DNA of 64,000 bases from Euryodendron excelsum (GCA_033060915.1 CM065397.1:21831001-21895000), one strand, 5' to 3'. Shown: positions 33,915-46,877, numbered from the stretch's first letter. Program-made: numbers and translations. The notes: a model not told the origin generated them from the letters alone.

Positions 33915-35366
33915 GCTTGTAAGATTGGGGAACGAGGGAAGGTACCTAAAACCAACAAAAGGAAAGAGTCAGTGTTTGACCTTGACAAGTCTTTACGCAA
34001 TGCATGCTCTAAGGTGCCCCTCTTAAGGAGGGAAACTAGTCATGCTGTATTGACTCACTTTTGGAGATAGGGAGTTTGCCCCTGTATGCAGACACCTTAC
34101 CGTCAGGTAGGAACCTTCAATCATCCATGCATTCATTCATAAAAATAAAGAAGTACATTAAATTTTGGGTTTGAGATACAAAAGAATTGAAATAAATTTT
34201 AATAGGGGGAGGGGGAACATCTTCTTTTGGACTTCCACCTATCTACTTTACAAAGGGAAAACCTAAACTACTCTTGAGTCTTCGGGTCCGCCTTCGTTGA
34301 ATCTGATTTCGAGGAGGTTGCTGAGAGACCTTGTTGATTGGTTGGCCCTTGTCTTCTTGGCAACCCTATCTCTGTGAGCATAGAGGAATTGGGGCCCCTC
34401 TTATGGAATGAGTTGAGATGCATGCAATGAGTCCTTAGGGTTACGTGGGAACCCTTAGGGTTTAGGTAGGTTTAATGCAAGGGAGAGTGACCTTGGTGTC
34501 ACTCCCAACGGGTTGATCATATGTATGAGAATGCAGTGACTTGAGTTACTTGGAACTCTTGTCTTGACATGGAAAATTGAATGCATGAACATGGGTATAC
34601 AAAGAGTATAAGGAGAGAAGGTACAGTTGAAGTAAGCATGCATGCATGAGCAGTTGAATAGGCATTATAACAGTATGAATACAGTCAGTATAACAGTAGG
34701 AATAAGCAGGTATAAATGAAAGTAAGAGCAGTCGCCCTTTCCTCAGGGATTTTGAAAACAGTGCTCGTGTCTTAAATCCGGCAGAGGTTCGGCTATGCAT
34801 AGTGTCTATATGAGTATAGGGTTGAGGGTTGACTAATGCGTCCTAAAAAGGCTCGGTCCCTGGATCTTCAAACCTAGGCCCACTCCCTGAGGTAGTGCCA
34901 TGATCGGTTGGTGATCCGAGTGGGGGAACCATCAAGAGGCCGTAGGCGAAGAAACTGACACAGCATCTTGCCCACAACCAATATACCGTTCCCCCTTTCT
35001 AACTAGAAAGGACATATCAGGGTATGCAAGTATGCAGAATGCAAGTGCACATGCAGTGTGTGTGTGTGTGATTTTTAAAAGCGGAGAAAAGGGCCCAACA
35101 ACTCCTATTCATCCTGTACATCGCATTTATGTAAAACAGTTAATGAAATTTAAGCAAAAATCGCACCTACAAAACAAAGATGCAAGTGTTAGTATGTGGA
35201 TGACAAACATAATACAAGTCAATATGAATAAATGCATGTTTTTTGACAATAATTTTGGAAATTTAGTTTTGAAAATTTAAAGTGAATAGGATTAAACCAA
35301 GTTAATTGAAGACTCTACATGGGCGAAAGGTAAAGGGACTTGACTAACGGCCTAACCCTCTAAGTG
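33915..35366 (-). other. 5' leader of element 1
   Basis: Non-coding sequence between PBS and gag-like remnant, well conserved with 52260-53661 of element 3. It contains a (TG)7 microsatellite at 35057-35070 that is absent from element 3. An open plus-strand frame of about 80 codons shared by both elements (35032-35280) reflects sequence conservation and is not taken as a gene. Confidence 0.7.
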
Positions 35367-35384
35367 TCCCCAGCGGAGTCGCCA
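35367..35384 (-). other. Primer binding site of element 1 (tRNA-Arg type)
   Basis: In element sense TGGCGACTCCGCTGGGGA, two bases after the 5' LTR. It is complementary to a tRNA 3' end of the form TCCCCAGCGGAGTCGCCA. From memory, plant tRNA-Arg ends TCCCCAGTGGAGTCGCCA, and Tat/Ogre elements are known to prime from tRNA-Arg. Confidence 0.85.
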
Positions 35385-38300
35385 GCTGTCGCGCCCAGAT
35401 TTTTCGCACTCAAAGAATACTCACACAAGCGGGAAAAATGCCGTACTCTCTCATTAGAACTCACCCTCCTAGAAGAATGAGTGCGACTAGGTTTGAATAA
35501 AAAATTGATTTGAATAAAGGGCTTTTAAAAAAAATTCAGAGTCGCCACCTAACTTAATTAAGGTGAGTTAGGTCACCTAAAAGCTAAGAATAATCCGAAG
35601 ACTACACTTAGGGTTTTTGAAAAAAGTTTTAGAAAATATCTCCTCAAGAGAGGGTTTTTAAGAAAAACAGGTTGTTTGGCAACCTTCGGAAAATATTTAG
35701 CCCTTTTTTGAAAAATAACTCCTTTTGGTCTTTGAAATCAGTGATCCTAGGTTCGAAGGTTGGTTACGTGTAGGGAAGACGCACTAAGCCATCACCCTAC
35801 CCCGCCCTTTCGGTACCTACATGTCAATCTACCCTAGATTCACCTATGAGAATCTTTAACTAACTATAGTTCAACCCTATTCACTTTGAAAAACAATGTT
35901 TGGAAAGAAACTATCATGATGCGTGATATGCACGCGTAAGAAAAGAGAATTGAAAAATAGATTTGAAAAGAGATTGATTTGAAATTGATTTGATTTGAAA
36001 ATAGATTTGAAGAGATGGAATTGAAATTGGAAAGTTTGAAATTTTGGAAATAGAAATTTGAAATTGGAAGTTTGAAAATAGATCAGAGATTTGAAAAGAC
36101 TGTAGAATTTGAGATTTGAAAAATGTGGTGGAATTTGAAATTTGAAAGAAGTTGTGACCGCAGCTATGAATGTGGAATTGAAAGTTTGAAAGTGTTGTGA
36201 CCGCACCTATGAAGGTTGCCTACGTATCCCTTTGGGATAATCATGTCAGTCGTAGTTCAGATAAGAGTCCGATTGAAAATAGAAGAGTTGATTTGAAGAA
36301 AGAGATTGATTTGGAAATTGAATTAGAAAATTGAGAGATTGAACTTAGAATGGAAGATTGAAAATTGGAATTGGGAACTTTGGAATTGAAGAGATTGAAT
36401 TTTGATTTGAAAAAGTAAAACTTGGAAAGATTTAGACTTGTTTTGGAAAGATGGAGATTTAGGAAACCTAGACTTAAGAAAGATGAGACTTAGGAAAGAC
36501 TCGAGTGTTTAAGAAAGATTGGATTTAGGAAAGGTTCGAATTAGGAAAGGTTCGATTTAGAAAAGTTTCGAATTAGGAAAGTTTCATTTTTGGAAAGTTT
36601 TGGAATTAGGAAAGTTTGGAATTTAAGAAAGTTTGGAAAATTGGAAAGTTTTGAATTTAGAAAGTTTCATCTTAGGAAAGTGTTGTTTTAGGAAAGGTTT
36701 TGAAATTAGGAAGTTTTGAAAATTAGAAAGTTTTGAGTTTAGAAAGTTTTGAAATAGGAAAGTATGGAGTTTAGAAATGTTTTCAATTAGGAAAGTTTCA
36801 ACTTAAGAAAGGTTTTGAATTTAGAATGTTTTCGAAAAAGCAAAGTTTTCAATTTAGGAAATGTTTGAATTAAGAAAGTTTTGAGTTTAGAAAAGTCTTA
36901 GATTTGGAAAGATGTTGAAGTTTTAGAAAATTTTAGAATTTAGAAAGTTTTTAAAAATCTGAGTTTTAGAAAATCTTAAGATTAGAAAAGGTTCGAGTTT
37001 AGGAAAGATGTGGAAGCTGAGTTTTAAAATTTAGGAAAGACTTTTATGTTCAAGTTTTAGAAACTTAAGAAAGTGGAAGTTTAGGACGGATTTGAATTAG
37101 AAAAGAGTTGGATTAGGAAAGAAAAAGTTTGATTTTGTTTCCAAAAACGGAGGACGGGATCTAGTTTCCTAAACAGGAATATTTGATTTGATTTTCTAAA
37201 GGGAAGATAAGATTTGGCAAGGATTTGGAAAGGGGACGTTCTAGAAACCCTAGATTTGGAAAATTATGGTTTTGACGTAGAAAATAGGTTTTGCAAATGT
37301 GTATAGTTTGGATATGAAAATAAGAGATTTTGGAAACCTAGGTTTAGGGGGCAAAGTTTGAAAACCATGTTTTTGCAAAGAAAATTAGGGTTTTCTAATG
37401 GTTGGCTCTAGGGCTTGACTTGGGCTTTAAGAAAAGAGATTTTTCGAAAGTACGTTTTTGGAAATGAGTTTTTGGAAGTAAATCCTAGGGAGAAGTTTTT
37501 GGAAAAAGAATTTGAAGGGAGAGTTTTTGGAAAGAGATTTTTAAAGAGAAGGAGTTTTTGGAAAGTGTGTTTTTGGAAACGAAGATTTTTGGAAGAAAAA
37601 TCCTAGAGGGGAATTTCTAGAAGGAAGATTTTGGGAAGAGAGTTTTTAAAAGATCTTTAGGGAGTGTTTTTGGAAAGTGGATTTTGAAGAGAGCGTTTTG
37701 GAAAGGAGTTGAAAAAGGAAGTTTTGAAAAATAGATTTTGCAGGGAGTTTTTGAAAACAACTTTGGAGAGGAGAGTTTTAGAAAAGTATATTGAAAAAGA
37801 GATTTTTAGGAAGAGATTTTTGAAGAGAGAGTTTTTTGGCAAGTATGAAAACGTCTCACTTTCCTAAAGCGATTCTAGCCATAAAAAGGCCAAAACTACT
37901 TTAGGAAAGCGGTTTTGAAAACAACAAGATTTGAAAATATGGACCGTATTAGTCACTTTAAATGTAACACTTTCCTAAAGCAACCCTAGCCATGGAAAGG
38001 ATAGAATCACCCTAGGATTGTGGTTTTGAAAACAAGTTTTTGAAAAAGAGATTTTGATGCAATTTTGAAAACAAGTTTGAAAACGATTTTGAAAACGAGT
38101 TTGAAAACGAATTTTGGAAGATGTAAGATCATGATATGCACAATGCAATTTTGGGGTCATGAACATACAAGGCTAAGGCTTCACCACATAATTAAGGGAG
38201 CCGAACACACGTGGTCTCCGATTAGCCTAAAGGAAAGCCCCCATCACGGTGACCCTCCGTTAGTCTAATCCTACACATGGACCTGGAGTCCCCTTATTTC

Positions 38301-38424
38301 AAACATGCAAAGAAAGGGGGGAAAAGAGATGGGGGATTAAAATAGAGAAAACCCAAGTGGGTTAGGAGAGAGAAGAGAGAGGGGGAGTGCGAAAACGTAA
38401 AACGAAAGCCTACCTTGTGTCTTG

Positions 38425-38430
38425 TTTATT
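38425..38430 (-). terminator. AATAAA poly(A) signal, element 1 5' LTR
   Basis: TTTATT on the plus strand followed by TTGCGCGCC, about 293 bp downstream of the TATA box. Confidence 0.6.
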
Positions 38431-38717
38431 TTGCGCGCCTTGCTCGTCTTCGGTCTTCGTCTTCAATCCTCAAAAGTTATCTTCAATCTTCAAACTTCAG
38501 ATTGCAGCTCTTCAAGTCTTACATGGAGGGTTGGAGGCTAGTGTATAAGTGTGTAGGGGTGTGTATGACTGTATGTAAGGCTAAGGTTTGTGTATGGTGA
38601 CTAGGGTTTGGAAAACCTAAGGAAGCTAGGGTTTCTGAAGTGTCTGAGCTCTGTATATCGAATTATATGAATTTTAAGTTGAGTTTGCGGATCCTTTTCA
38701 CGTTGGAGGAGGCTTTG

Positions 38718-38725
38718 CATTTATA
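38718..38725 (-). promoter_or_regulatory. TATA box (TATAAATG), element 1 5' LTR
   Basis: CATTTATA on the plus strand. As part of the 5' LTR this would drive the element transcript, starting near 38690. Confidence 0.65.
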
Positions 38726-39794
38726 GGGGTTAGACAACACTGGCGCCTGTTGTAGTGGCGCCAGGCCAAAGTTTACACTGTCGCCACTAGGAGTGGCGCT
38801 AGGCCATTTTTTGGCTTGGCGCCACTACTAGTGGCGCTAGCCATTTAGGAAATGTTTAAGGTTGTCAAGCAACGTATCTTTGACTAGATTTGGGCGCTTG
38901 TACTAGTGACTACCATGCAATCTTTAGCCTGGCTTCGCTAGGAGTGACTCTGGAAAATTCGGGAAGGATTTTGGAGGACCGGGGATGACCCAGAAGGCCG
39001 AAAAAGAGTAGGAACACTTAGAGTAGTGTCCCGGAGGTATTTGACTTGAAAAGTGAGGACAGGATGCGTCGAAAGGGTTGACCGGGCCTTGAGGGGCAAA
39101 ACAGTCAATCGGACCGGGAAACTGCTGGGACAGACTCGGACTTTCCCGGAAGAAGACTTGGGATCTAGAAACATTATTCAGAATGTTCCCAGAGGTTGCA
39201 GGTTTGATTCCCAGAGCCAGCGTGGTCGGAAAAGGAGACTGGCCCACTAGGGGCAAAACGGTCATTCCGCACAGGGTTTGCCGGAACTGACTCGGAATGA
39301 TCAGGAAAGGTAAAGGGGGGTTGAGAACACTATAGAAAGTAGTCTCAGGAGGTTACCAGTTTGATACCCAGAGCCCGTGTGGTTGAAAAAGGAGACCGGC
39401 CCACCTGGGGCAAAACGGTCATTTTGTGCCGGGTTGGCCGGAACTGACTCGAAACGATCCGGAAAGGTAAAGGAAGGTTGAGAATACTATAAAAAGAAAT
39501 CTCAGAAGGTTACTAGTTTGATACCCAAAGCCGGTGTGGTTCCCGGGGCATTCGGATGCCTAGGGGCACAATGGTCATCTTAACCGGAAAGTCTCGGAAA
39601 AGGTCCAAGGGGCAGTTTGGTCAATTTTCACCAAAGTGGGCTAAAAGACACTAGTGTTGACCTGGGTTTTAAGTGTTTTCACCACTTTGACGGCGGCCGT
39701 CGTGACACAGGGGTTTGTTAGCAATTCCCTATATCGACCTATTTGTGAGTATTTCCGCTACTCTAACGATTTTGTGAGTATTTTCTCTACTTGG

Positions 39795-40235
39795 ACCGTA
39801 TCGAGGAATAAACTGTCTCGATAGAGGGATTGGAAAGGGGACTTATCATCTCTGAGGAGACGTGCCTAGATTGGAACCGTCTCGAGGAATAAACTGTCTC
39901 GAGAGAGGGGTTGGAAAGGGGACTTATCGTCTCCGAGGAGACGTGTCTGGGTTGGAACCGTCTCGAGGAATAAACTGTCTCGAAAGAGGGATTGGAAAGG
40001 GGACTTATCATATTTGAAAAGACGTGCCTGGATTGAAACCGTCTCGAGGAATAAACTGTCTCGAGAGTGGGATTGGAAAGGGGACTTATCGTTCCCGAGG
40101 AGACGTGCCTAGGTTGTAACCGTCTCGAGGAATAAACTATCTCGAGAGTGGGATTGGAAAGGGGACTTATCGTCTCCGAGGAGACGTGCTTGGGTTGGAA
40201 CCGTCTCGAGGAATAAACTGTCTCGAGAGAGGGGT
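39795..40235. repeat. 81-bp tandem array in U3, element 1 5' LTR
   Basis: Five to six units matching those at 26900-27345, each with a CTCGAG inverted repeat and, in most, a CGTCTCC...GAGACG hairpin. Confidence 0.92.
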
Positions 40236-40431
40236 TGGAAAGGAAAGGACAATGCCCTTAAGGGCATTTTGGTCATTTTGCCTCTATTTGGGCCTGGTGG
40301 GCCCGCGAAGCGATGGACAGACGGGATTGTGACTTAGAAAATCAATTTCGATTGGAATATGGCCACAATGACTTGAAAACAAATCTGGGCGGAGTGTAGA
40401 CTGCTGAGCGGTCAAAAATGGGGTGCTTATA

Positions 40432-40542
40432 GTGATGAGTTGACTAGATTAGGACTAGAATTCTAGAATAAGTCCATATTAACTTGAACTCAAGTCTGGA
40501 CGGACTGTAGACTACCGAGCGGTCAAAAATGGGGTGTTTACA
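40432..40542 (-). mobile_element. U3 terminus of the 3' LTR of element 2 (remnant)
   Basis: 111 bp matching the last bases before the LTR end in other copies (AGTCTGGACGGA...GAGCGGTCAAAAATGGGG, ending TGTTTACA), next to a PPT. Element 1 inserted at its left edge; the first five bases, GTGAT, are the likely right target duplication. The remainder of this LTR is lost apart from 24570-24657. Confidence 0.82.
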
Positions 40543-40560
40543 GCTGCCTCTCTTTTTCTG
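40543..40560 (-). other. Polypurine tract of element 2
   Basis: In element sense CAGAAAAAGAGAGGCAGC directly before the LTR terminus. One G to A change separates it from the tract of element 1. Confidence 0.82.
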
Positions 40561-40584
40561 TCTTTGCTTGTCGAAGACAGAAAA
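40554..40584. other. Perfect 11-bp hairpin next to the PPT, element 2
   Basis: Arms 40554-40564 (TTTTCTGTCTT) and 40574-40584 (AAGACAGAAAA) around a 9-base loop. It overlaps the upstream end of the PPT. Confidence 0.85.
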
Positions 40585-41594
40585 CGATAGAGTAAGAGTC
40601 CTATGTTGACCATAAGGCGGTTGGAGGGACAGACTTTGGAAATTTTGGAGGACGGGATTGTGGAAACGAGTATTAGGCCCAAAGGGCCTTTGAAATCAAG
40701 TTTTAAAGCTGCCCCGATCTTGGAACTGGCGCTACTAGGAGTGGCGCCTTTGGCAAATGTGGCTTGGCGTCACTGCTAGTGGCGCTAGGCCTGGGGACAA
40801 AACCCGAAAATTTTCTAGTTCAAACACTTGCGGGATTTGAGGGATTTTTGAAGAATCAAGAGTGTTTGTGAGGGAATCGACCTGAACCTTGAAGGGGCAC
40901 TCCTTCGGGACCACGGGTGATTGCCGGGAGTAGACCACGTTGCCGGAAAAGTCATCGGAAGAGAAGATTTAGCCGGAGAACTCCGAGAGGTGAGTTTTCT
41001 ATCCTATGTTGATTTTAATGTGTAGAACTCCGTTTAAGTCGTGTGAATAGTGGAAATTGATGTTTTGACATGTTTTGAACACTATGGTGATATTATTTTT
41101 GCATTTTGGTACTAGTTGGATTGAATTTGAGTGATTTTATGTGATTATGTGAAGTGGGTTTCCTGCAGGAATCGGGGGTTTGTTCCTACAGGCTTGGGTA
41201 TTGGGTTTTTTGGCTAGATTTTTGTGCCATGTGCCTTAGAAAAATGTGTTTAACAACTGTGTGAAGTTTCGTGATTTTAAAACTTGGTGAATTTTAATTT
41301 TTTAAAAAATAAAAAAATACTTAGAAAAATAGGAAAAATAAAGAAAATTTAAGGAATTAATGAAATTTTTTAGAGTTTAAAACTTGGAAAAATGTAGGAA
41401 ATTTTTAGAAAAAATTTGAAATAATTTTGAAGTATTTTAGGACATTTTTTGAAAACCATTGATTTATTAAAAAAATAAAACATGTGTTTTGAAAACTTTG
41501 CAAATTTAGAAAGTGTGCGCGGGTGCTGATGTCATGTGATTGTGTCGTTGTGAAGTGCACAGTTTATGTTTTGTATTGATGTGATGGGTGTTGT
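40585..41594 (-). mobile_element. Element 2 internal region, 3' untranslated part
   Basis: No gene seen. It matches 27578-28594 of element 1 and is interrupted by element 3 at the GGGGA target. GGCGCC palindromes lie at about 40728-40790. Confidence 0.8.
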
Positions 41595-41599
41595 GGGGA
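41595..41599. repeat. Target-site duplication of element 3, left copy (GGGGA)
   Basis: Matches 59021-59025 exactly. Element 1 has the unbroken homologous site near 28594 (TAGGGGTCATTTT). Confidence 0.95.
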
Positions 41600-44500
41600 T
41601 GTCGCGCCCAGATTTTTCACACTCGAGAAATATACACACACGCAGAAAAAACACTGTACTCTCTCGTTAGAACTCACCCTCCTAGAAGAATGAGTGCGAC
41701 TAAGTTTGAATTGAAAATTGATTTGAATAAAGGACTTTTAGAAAAGATTTGGAGTCGCCACCTAACTTGATTAAGGTGAGTTAGGTCACCTAAAAACTAA
41801 GCGTAATCCGAAAACTACACTTAGGATTTTGGAAAACGATTTTTTAAAATACCACTTCAAGAGAGGGTTTTTAAGAAGACAGGTTGTTTGGCAACCTTTA
41901 GAAAGCATTTAGCCCTTTTTGAAAAATAACAACTTTTGGTCTTTGAAAATAGTGATCTTAGGTTCGGAGGTTAGTTACGTGTAGGGAAGACGCACTAAGC
42001 CATCACCCTACCCCGCCCTTTCGGTACCTACATGTCTATTTACCCTAGATTCACCTATGAGAGTCTTCAACTAACCAATGTTCAATCATATCCACTTTAA
42101 AAAAGGAATGTTTAAAAAGAAATTTAACATGATGCATGATATGTAAGTGCAAAGAAAAGAGAGCTGATTTGGAAATAGATTTGAAAAGTAGAATTTGATT
42201 TGATTTTAAAAAAGAGATTTGAAAGGATAGATTTAAAATTGGAAAGTTTAAAAAATTAGAAATAGAGATTTGGAAATAGAAATTTGAAATTGGAAGTTTG
42301 AAAATAGATTAGAGATTTGAAAAGATTGTGGAATTTGAGATTTGAAAAATATGGAGACCACATCCATGAGAGTTGCCTACGTATCCTTTTGGAGGAATCA
42401 GGTCAGTCGTAGTTCAGACAAGAGTCCGATTCAAAATAGAAGATATGATTTAAAGAAAAATATTGAGTTGGAAATTAGATTGGAAGATTGAGAGATTGAA
42501 CTTTGATTGGAAGATTTGAAAAGACTTGACTTTGGAAAACTTGGTTTTAGGAAACCTAGACTTAAGGACTTAGAAAAGAAAGATTGGATTTGACTTGAAA
42601 AGATTTTAGAAAAGAATTGACTTGAATATTGGACTTGAAAGATTACGAAAACTTGGATTTAGGAAGGGTTCGAATTTGGAAAGTTCAATTTTAGGAAAGT
42701 ATCATTTTAGAAAAGTTTTAAATTAGGAAAATTTTAGAATTAGGAAAGTTTTCGAATTAGGAAAGTTTTGAAATTTGGAAAATTTTGAAATAGAAAACAT
42801 TTCGTTTTAAGAAAGTTTTGAAATAGGAAAGTTTTGAATTTAGAAAGTTTCAACTTAGGAAAGTTTTGAATTAAAAATGTTTAAGATTTAAGGAAGATTT
42901 GAATTGGGAAATTTTAAAATAAGAAAGGTTTAAAAATTAGAAGGTTTGGGATTTAGAAAGTTTTAACTTAAGGAAGTTTTGAATTTAGAAAGTTTCAAAT
43001 TTGGAAAGATTTGAAATTTAGAAAGTTTAGGATTTAGAAAGTTTTACCGTTTTAGAAGATACTGAGATTAGGAAAGATTCAAAAACCTAGATATGGAAAG
43101 TTAAGATTTGAAAAAGGTGTAGAGTTAGGAAAGGGTTGAATTAGGAAAGATACAGAAGCTTAATGTTTAAGGAAAGATTTGAAAGTTTTAGGAAACCTAT
43201 GATTTAGGAAGGTAAAAATTAGGAGAGAGTTGAATTAGGAAAGATTTAAATTTTGAATTTTAAAATTTAGGAAAGATTTTTATGTTCAAGTTTTGGAAAC
43301 TTAAGATTTAAGAAAGTAGAAGATTAGAAAGGAGTTGAATTAGGAAAAGTTTAGACTAGGAAGAGTTAAGATTCCTATTTCCTAAAACAAGGGATAAGAT
43401 TTGTTTCTAAAAGGGAAGGTTTGATTTTGTTTCAAAAAACGGAGGATTGGATCTAGTTTCCTAAAGGGAATATTGGGTTTAGTTTCCTAAAGGGAGAATG
43501 GGATTTGGCAAGGATTTGAAAATGGGAAGTTTTAGAAATCCTAGATTTGGAAATGCTATAGTTTCGAGGTAGAAGATAGGTTTTGAAAATCTGTATAGTT
43601 TTGATGTAGAAAACATGAGGTCTTGGAAACCTAGGTTTTAAGGCAAGTTTGAAAACCATGTTTTTGGAAAGAAAATTAGGGTTTCTTAATCGTGGATTCT
43701 AAGAATTGACTTGGGCACCAAGAAAAGAGTTTAAGTTTTTTTTTTTTTTTTGGAAAGCGTGTTTTTGGAAATGAGGATTTTTGGAAGGAAATCCTAGAGA
43801 GGAGTTTTTAGAAGGAAGATTTTGGAAGGAGAGAGTTTTGGAAACAAGATTTTGGAAGAAGGTTTTAGGAAAGATTTTTTAAGAAAGCGAATTTTGAGGA
43901 GAGTGTTTTGGAAAGGAGTTTAAAAAAAGGAGTTTTAAAAAATAGATTTTTGGGAGAGAGTTTTTAGAAAACAATTTTGGAAAGAAGAGCTTTTAGAAAG
44001 CATGTTGAAAAAGAGGTTTTATAAGGAGGGATTTAAAAAGAGAGTTTTTTTAGAAAATATATATAAAAGTATCTCACTTTTCTAAAGCGATTCTAACCAC
44101 AAGTGGGCTAGAAACACTTTAAGAAAGTGGTTTTGAAAATGACAAGAAGTTGAAAATATGGACCATATTGGTCACCTTAAATGTAATATTTTCCTAAAGC
44201 AATCCTAGCCATGGAAATGCTAGAATCACCCTAAGGTTGTGATTTTGAAAACAAGTTTTGAAAAACGAGATTTTGATGCAATTTTGAAAACAAGTTTGAA
44301 AACGATTTTGAAAACAACTTTGAAAATGACTTTTGGAAGAATGCAAGAATCATGATATGCACAATGCAAATTTGGGGTCGTGAACATACAAGACTAAGGC
44401 TTCACCACATAATCAAGGGGGCCGAACTCACGTGGTCTCCGGTTAGACTAAAAGAAAGTCCCCCGACATGGTGACTCTCCAATAGTCCAATCCTGCACAT

Positions 44501-44645
44501 GGATCGGAATCCCCTTGTTTCAAGCATGTAAGAAAGGAGGGGAAAGAGATGGGGGATTAAAATAAAGAAAACCCAAGTGGGTTCGGACAGAGAAGAGAGA
44601 GGGGGAAGTGCAGAAACTTAAAAAGAAAGCCTACCGTATGTCTTG

Positions 44646-44651
44646 TTTATT
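44646..44651 (-). terminator. AATAAA poly(A) signal, element 3 3' LTR
   Basis: TTTATT on the plus strand, 284 bp downstream of the TATA box; this copy would end the transcript of element 3. Confidence 0.6.
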
Positions 44652-44934
44652 TTGCTTGCTTTGCGCGCCTTGCTTTTCTTGCTTTGGTCTTCACTTCAAT
44701 CTTCAAGAGTTGTCTTTAATCTTCAAAACTTCATATCGCAGCTAGGATTGGAAGCTAGTGTATAAGTGTATGAGAGTGTATAGGAGTGTATATGAGGCTA
44801 GGGTTTGTGTATGGTGGCTAGGGTTTAAAAAACCTAAGGAAGCTAGGGTTTTGGGAGTGTACGAGCTCTGTATGTCAAATATTGGTGTTTTTAGACTGAG
44901 TTTGCGGACCTCTTTCACGCTGGAGGACGCTCTG

Positions 44935-44942
44935 TATATATA
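44935..44942 (-). promoter_or_regulatory. TATA box (TATATATA), element 3 3' LTR
   Basis: A mutated form of the family box at the conserved position. Confidence 0.58.
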
Positions 44943-46384
44943 AAGATGGCATAGACCTGGCGCCTTTTGCAGTGGCACTAGGCCAAAAATGCTTCTGGCG
45001 CCACTACTAGTGGGGCCAGAAGCATTTTTAGTGGCGTCAGCCAATTAGGAAACTATTAAGGTTGGCAAGCAACGTATCTTTGACTAGATTTGGGCGCCTG
45101 TACTAGTGACTACAATGGAATTTTTAGTCTGGCTTCACTAGGAGTGACTCTTGAAATTCCGGCAATGATTTAAGGGATTGGGATTGGCCCGGAAGATCAG
45201 AAAAGGGCAGGAACACTTAGAACAGTGTGTCGGAGGTAGTTGACTTGAAAAATGAAGATAGGATGTGTTGGAATGATTGACCGGGCCATTAGGGGCAAAA
45301 CGGTCAATCGGGTCGGAAAGCTACCGGGACGGACTCGGACTGTCCCAGAAGAAGACTCGTGATTTGGAAACATTATTCAGAATGTTTCCAAAGGTTTCCG
45401 GTATGATACCCAGAGCCGGTGTGTTCGGAAAAGCTGATCGTCCCATCAGGGACAAAACGGTCATTTCGCACCGAGTTTGCCGGGATTGACTCGGAATGAT
45501 CCAAGAAGATAGAGGAAGGTTGAGAATATTATAAGAAGTATTCTCGGGAGGTTACCGGTTTGATACCCAGAGCCGAGATGGCTAGAAAAAGGCGACCGGC
45601 CCACTAGGAGCAAAACGGTCATTTTGTACCGGGTTTGCCGGAATTGACTCGGAATGATCCGCAAAGATAGAGGAAGGTCGAGAAAACTATAAGAAGTATT
45701 CTTGGGAGGTTACCGGTTTGATACCTAGAGCCGGTGTGGTTCCCGGGGTGTTCGGATGTCTAAGGGCAAAATGGTCATCTTGACCGGAAAGTCTCGAAAT
45801 TGGCCCGAAACTGACTAGAAGGCACCTAATCATGATGGATTGCTTTTAAGACAATCTTAGAAGGTTGGACTTACCGTTCTGAAGACTCAAGTGTGTTCTC
45901 AAGAAACATACCGGAAAAGGCCCAGGGGCAGTTTGGTCATTTTTCACCGAAGTGGGCTAGCAGGCACCGGTGTTGACCTAGGTTTTGAGTGTTTCCGCCA
46001 CTCTAATGGTGGTCGCATGATACAGAGGCTTGTTGGCAATTTCCTATATCGACCTGTTTGCGAGTATTTCCGCTACTCTAATGGTTGCGATGTTTGCGAG
46101 TATTTCCGCTACTCTGACGGTTCATGATCATTCCTAAGATTGCCTGATCTCGGGAAGCTACTAAAGGGACTTAGAGCTTGAGAATTAACTTTCTCAAAAG
46201 GCGTGCCTAAACGGCCATTTCTACATTGGCAGGCTAATAGGTGCCAAAGGTGGACCGTTCTACCATTTAGGGGACTTGGGGTCTTGTACTGGTCGACAGG
46301 TTTAAAGGAACTTACCATTTCGAAGAGATTTTCTTTGAAAAACGTGCCGGACCGTCTCGAGGAATCAAATGTCTCGAGAGAGGG

Positions 46385-46695
46385 ATTGGAATTGGAATTG
46401 GACTTGAAAAGGGGACTTACCATATTTGGGAAGACGCGCCTGACTTGGAATTGGAAAGGGGACTTTTCGTCTTTGGAAATACATGCCTAATTTGAAGTTG
46501 GAAAGGGGTCTTATCGTCTTCGAAAAGACGGGCCTGATTTGGGGTTGCAAAGGGGACTTACCGTTTTCGGAATGACGTGCCTGATTTGGATTTGGAAAGG
46601 GTACTTATCATCTTCTGAAAACGAGCCTGACTTGGATTTGGAAAGGGGACTTACCGTCTTCGGAAAGACGAGCCTAATTTGGAATTGGAAAGGAT
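46385..46695. repeat. 47-bp tandem array in U3, element 3 3' LTR
   Basis: Six to seven units around TTGGAAAGGGGACTTACCGT with a CGTCTTCGGAAAGACG hairpin. Confidence 0.85.
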
Positions 46696-46877
46696 AATGC
46701 CCCTTAAGGGCATTTTGATCATTTTGCCTCTATTTGTGCCCGGTGGGGCCCACAAAGCGATGAATTGACGGAATTAGACTTAGAAAGTTAATTTGGATTG
46801 AAATATACCCACAATGACTTGAACACAAGTCTGGACGGAGTGGAGACCGTCGAGCAGTTAAAAATGGGGTGCTTACA

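Larger units (their letters stand above)
35387..40431 (-). mobile_element. 5' LTR of element 1 (5045 bp)
   Basis: From TGTCGCGCCC next to the PBS to GGTGCTTATA. It is complete, with degenerate repeats (36530-37110), AATAAA, TATA box, GGCGCC palindromes, 157-bp repeats and an 81-bp array at about 39795-40235. It matches the truncated 3' LTR closely over 37543-40431. The right neighbour, from GTGAT at 40432, is the U3 start of another LTR, that of element 2. Confidence 0.93.
41600..46877 (-). mobile_element. 3' LTR of element 3 (5278 bp)
   Basis: From TGTCGCGCCC to GGTGCTTACA, next to a PPT at 46878. It has degenerate repeats (42650-43370), AATAAA, TATA box, palindromes, 157-bp repeats (45270-45750) and a 47-bp array (46385-46695). 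It is clearly paired with 53682-59020: most of the sequence agrees, with scattered substitutions and a burst of differences in the first 60 bases. Confidence 0.95.

Noticed and set aside
35032..35280. Open frame shared by elements 1 and 3 (also 53364-53576)
   Set aside because: It lies in the 5' leader antisense to the element. Its conservation equals that of the surrounding non-coding leader, and it has no recognisable domain.
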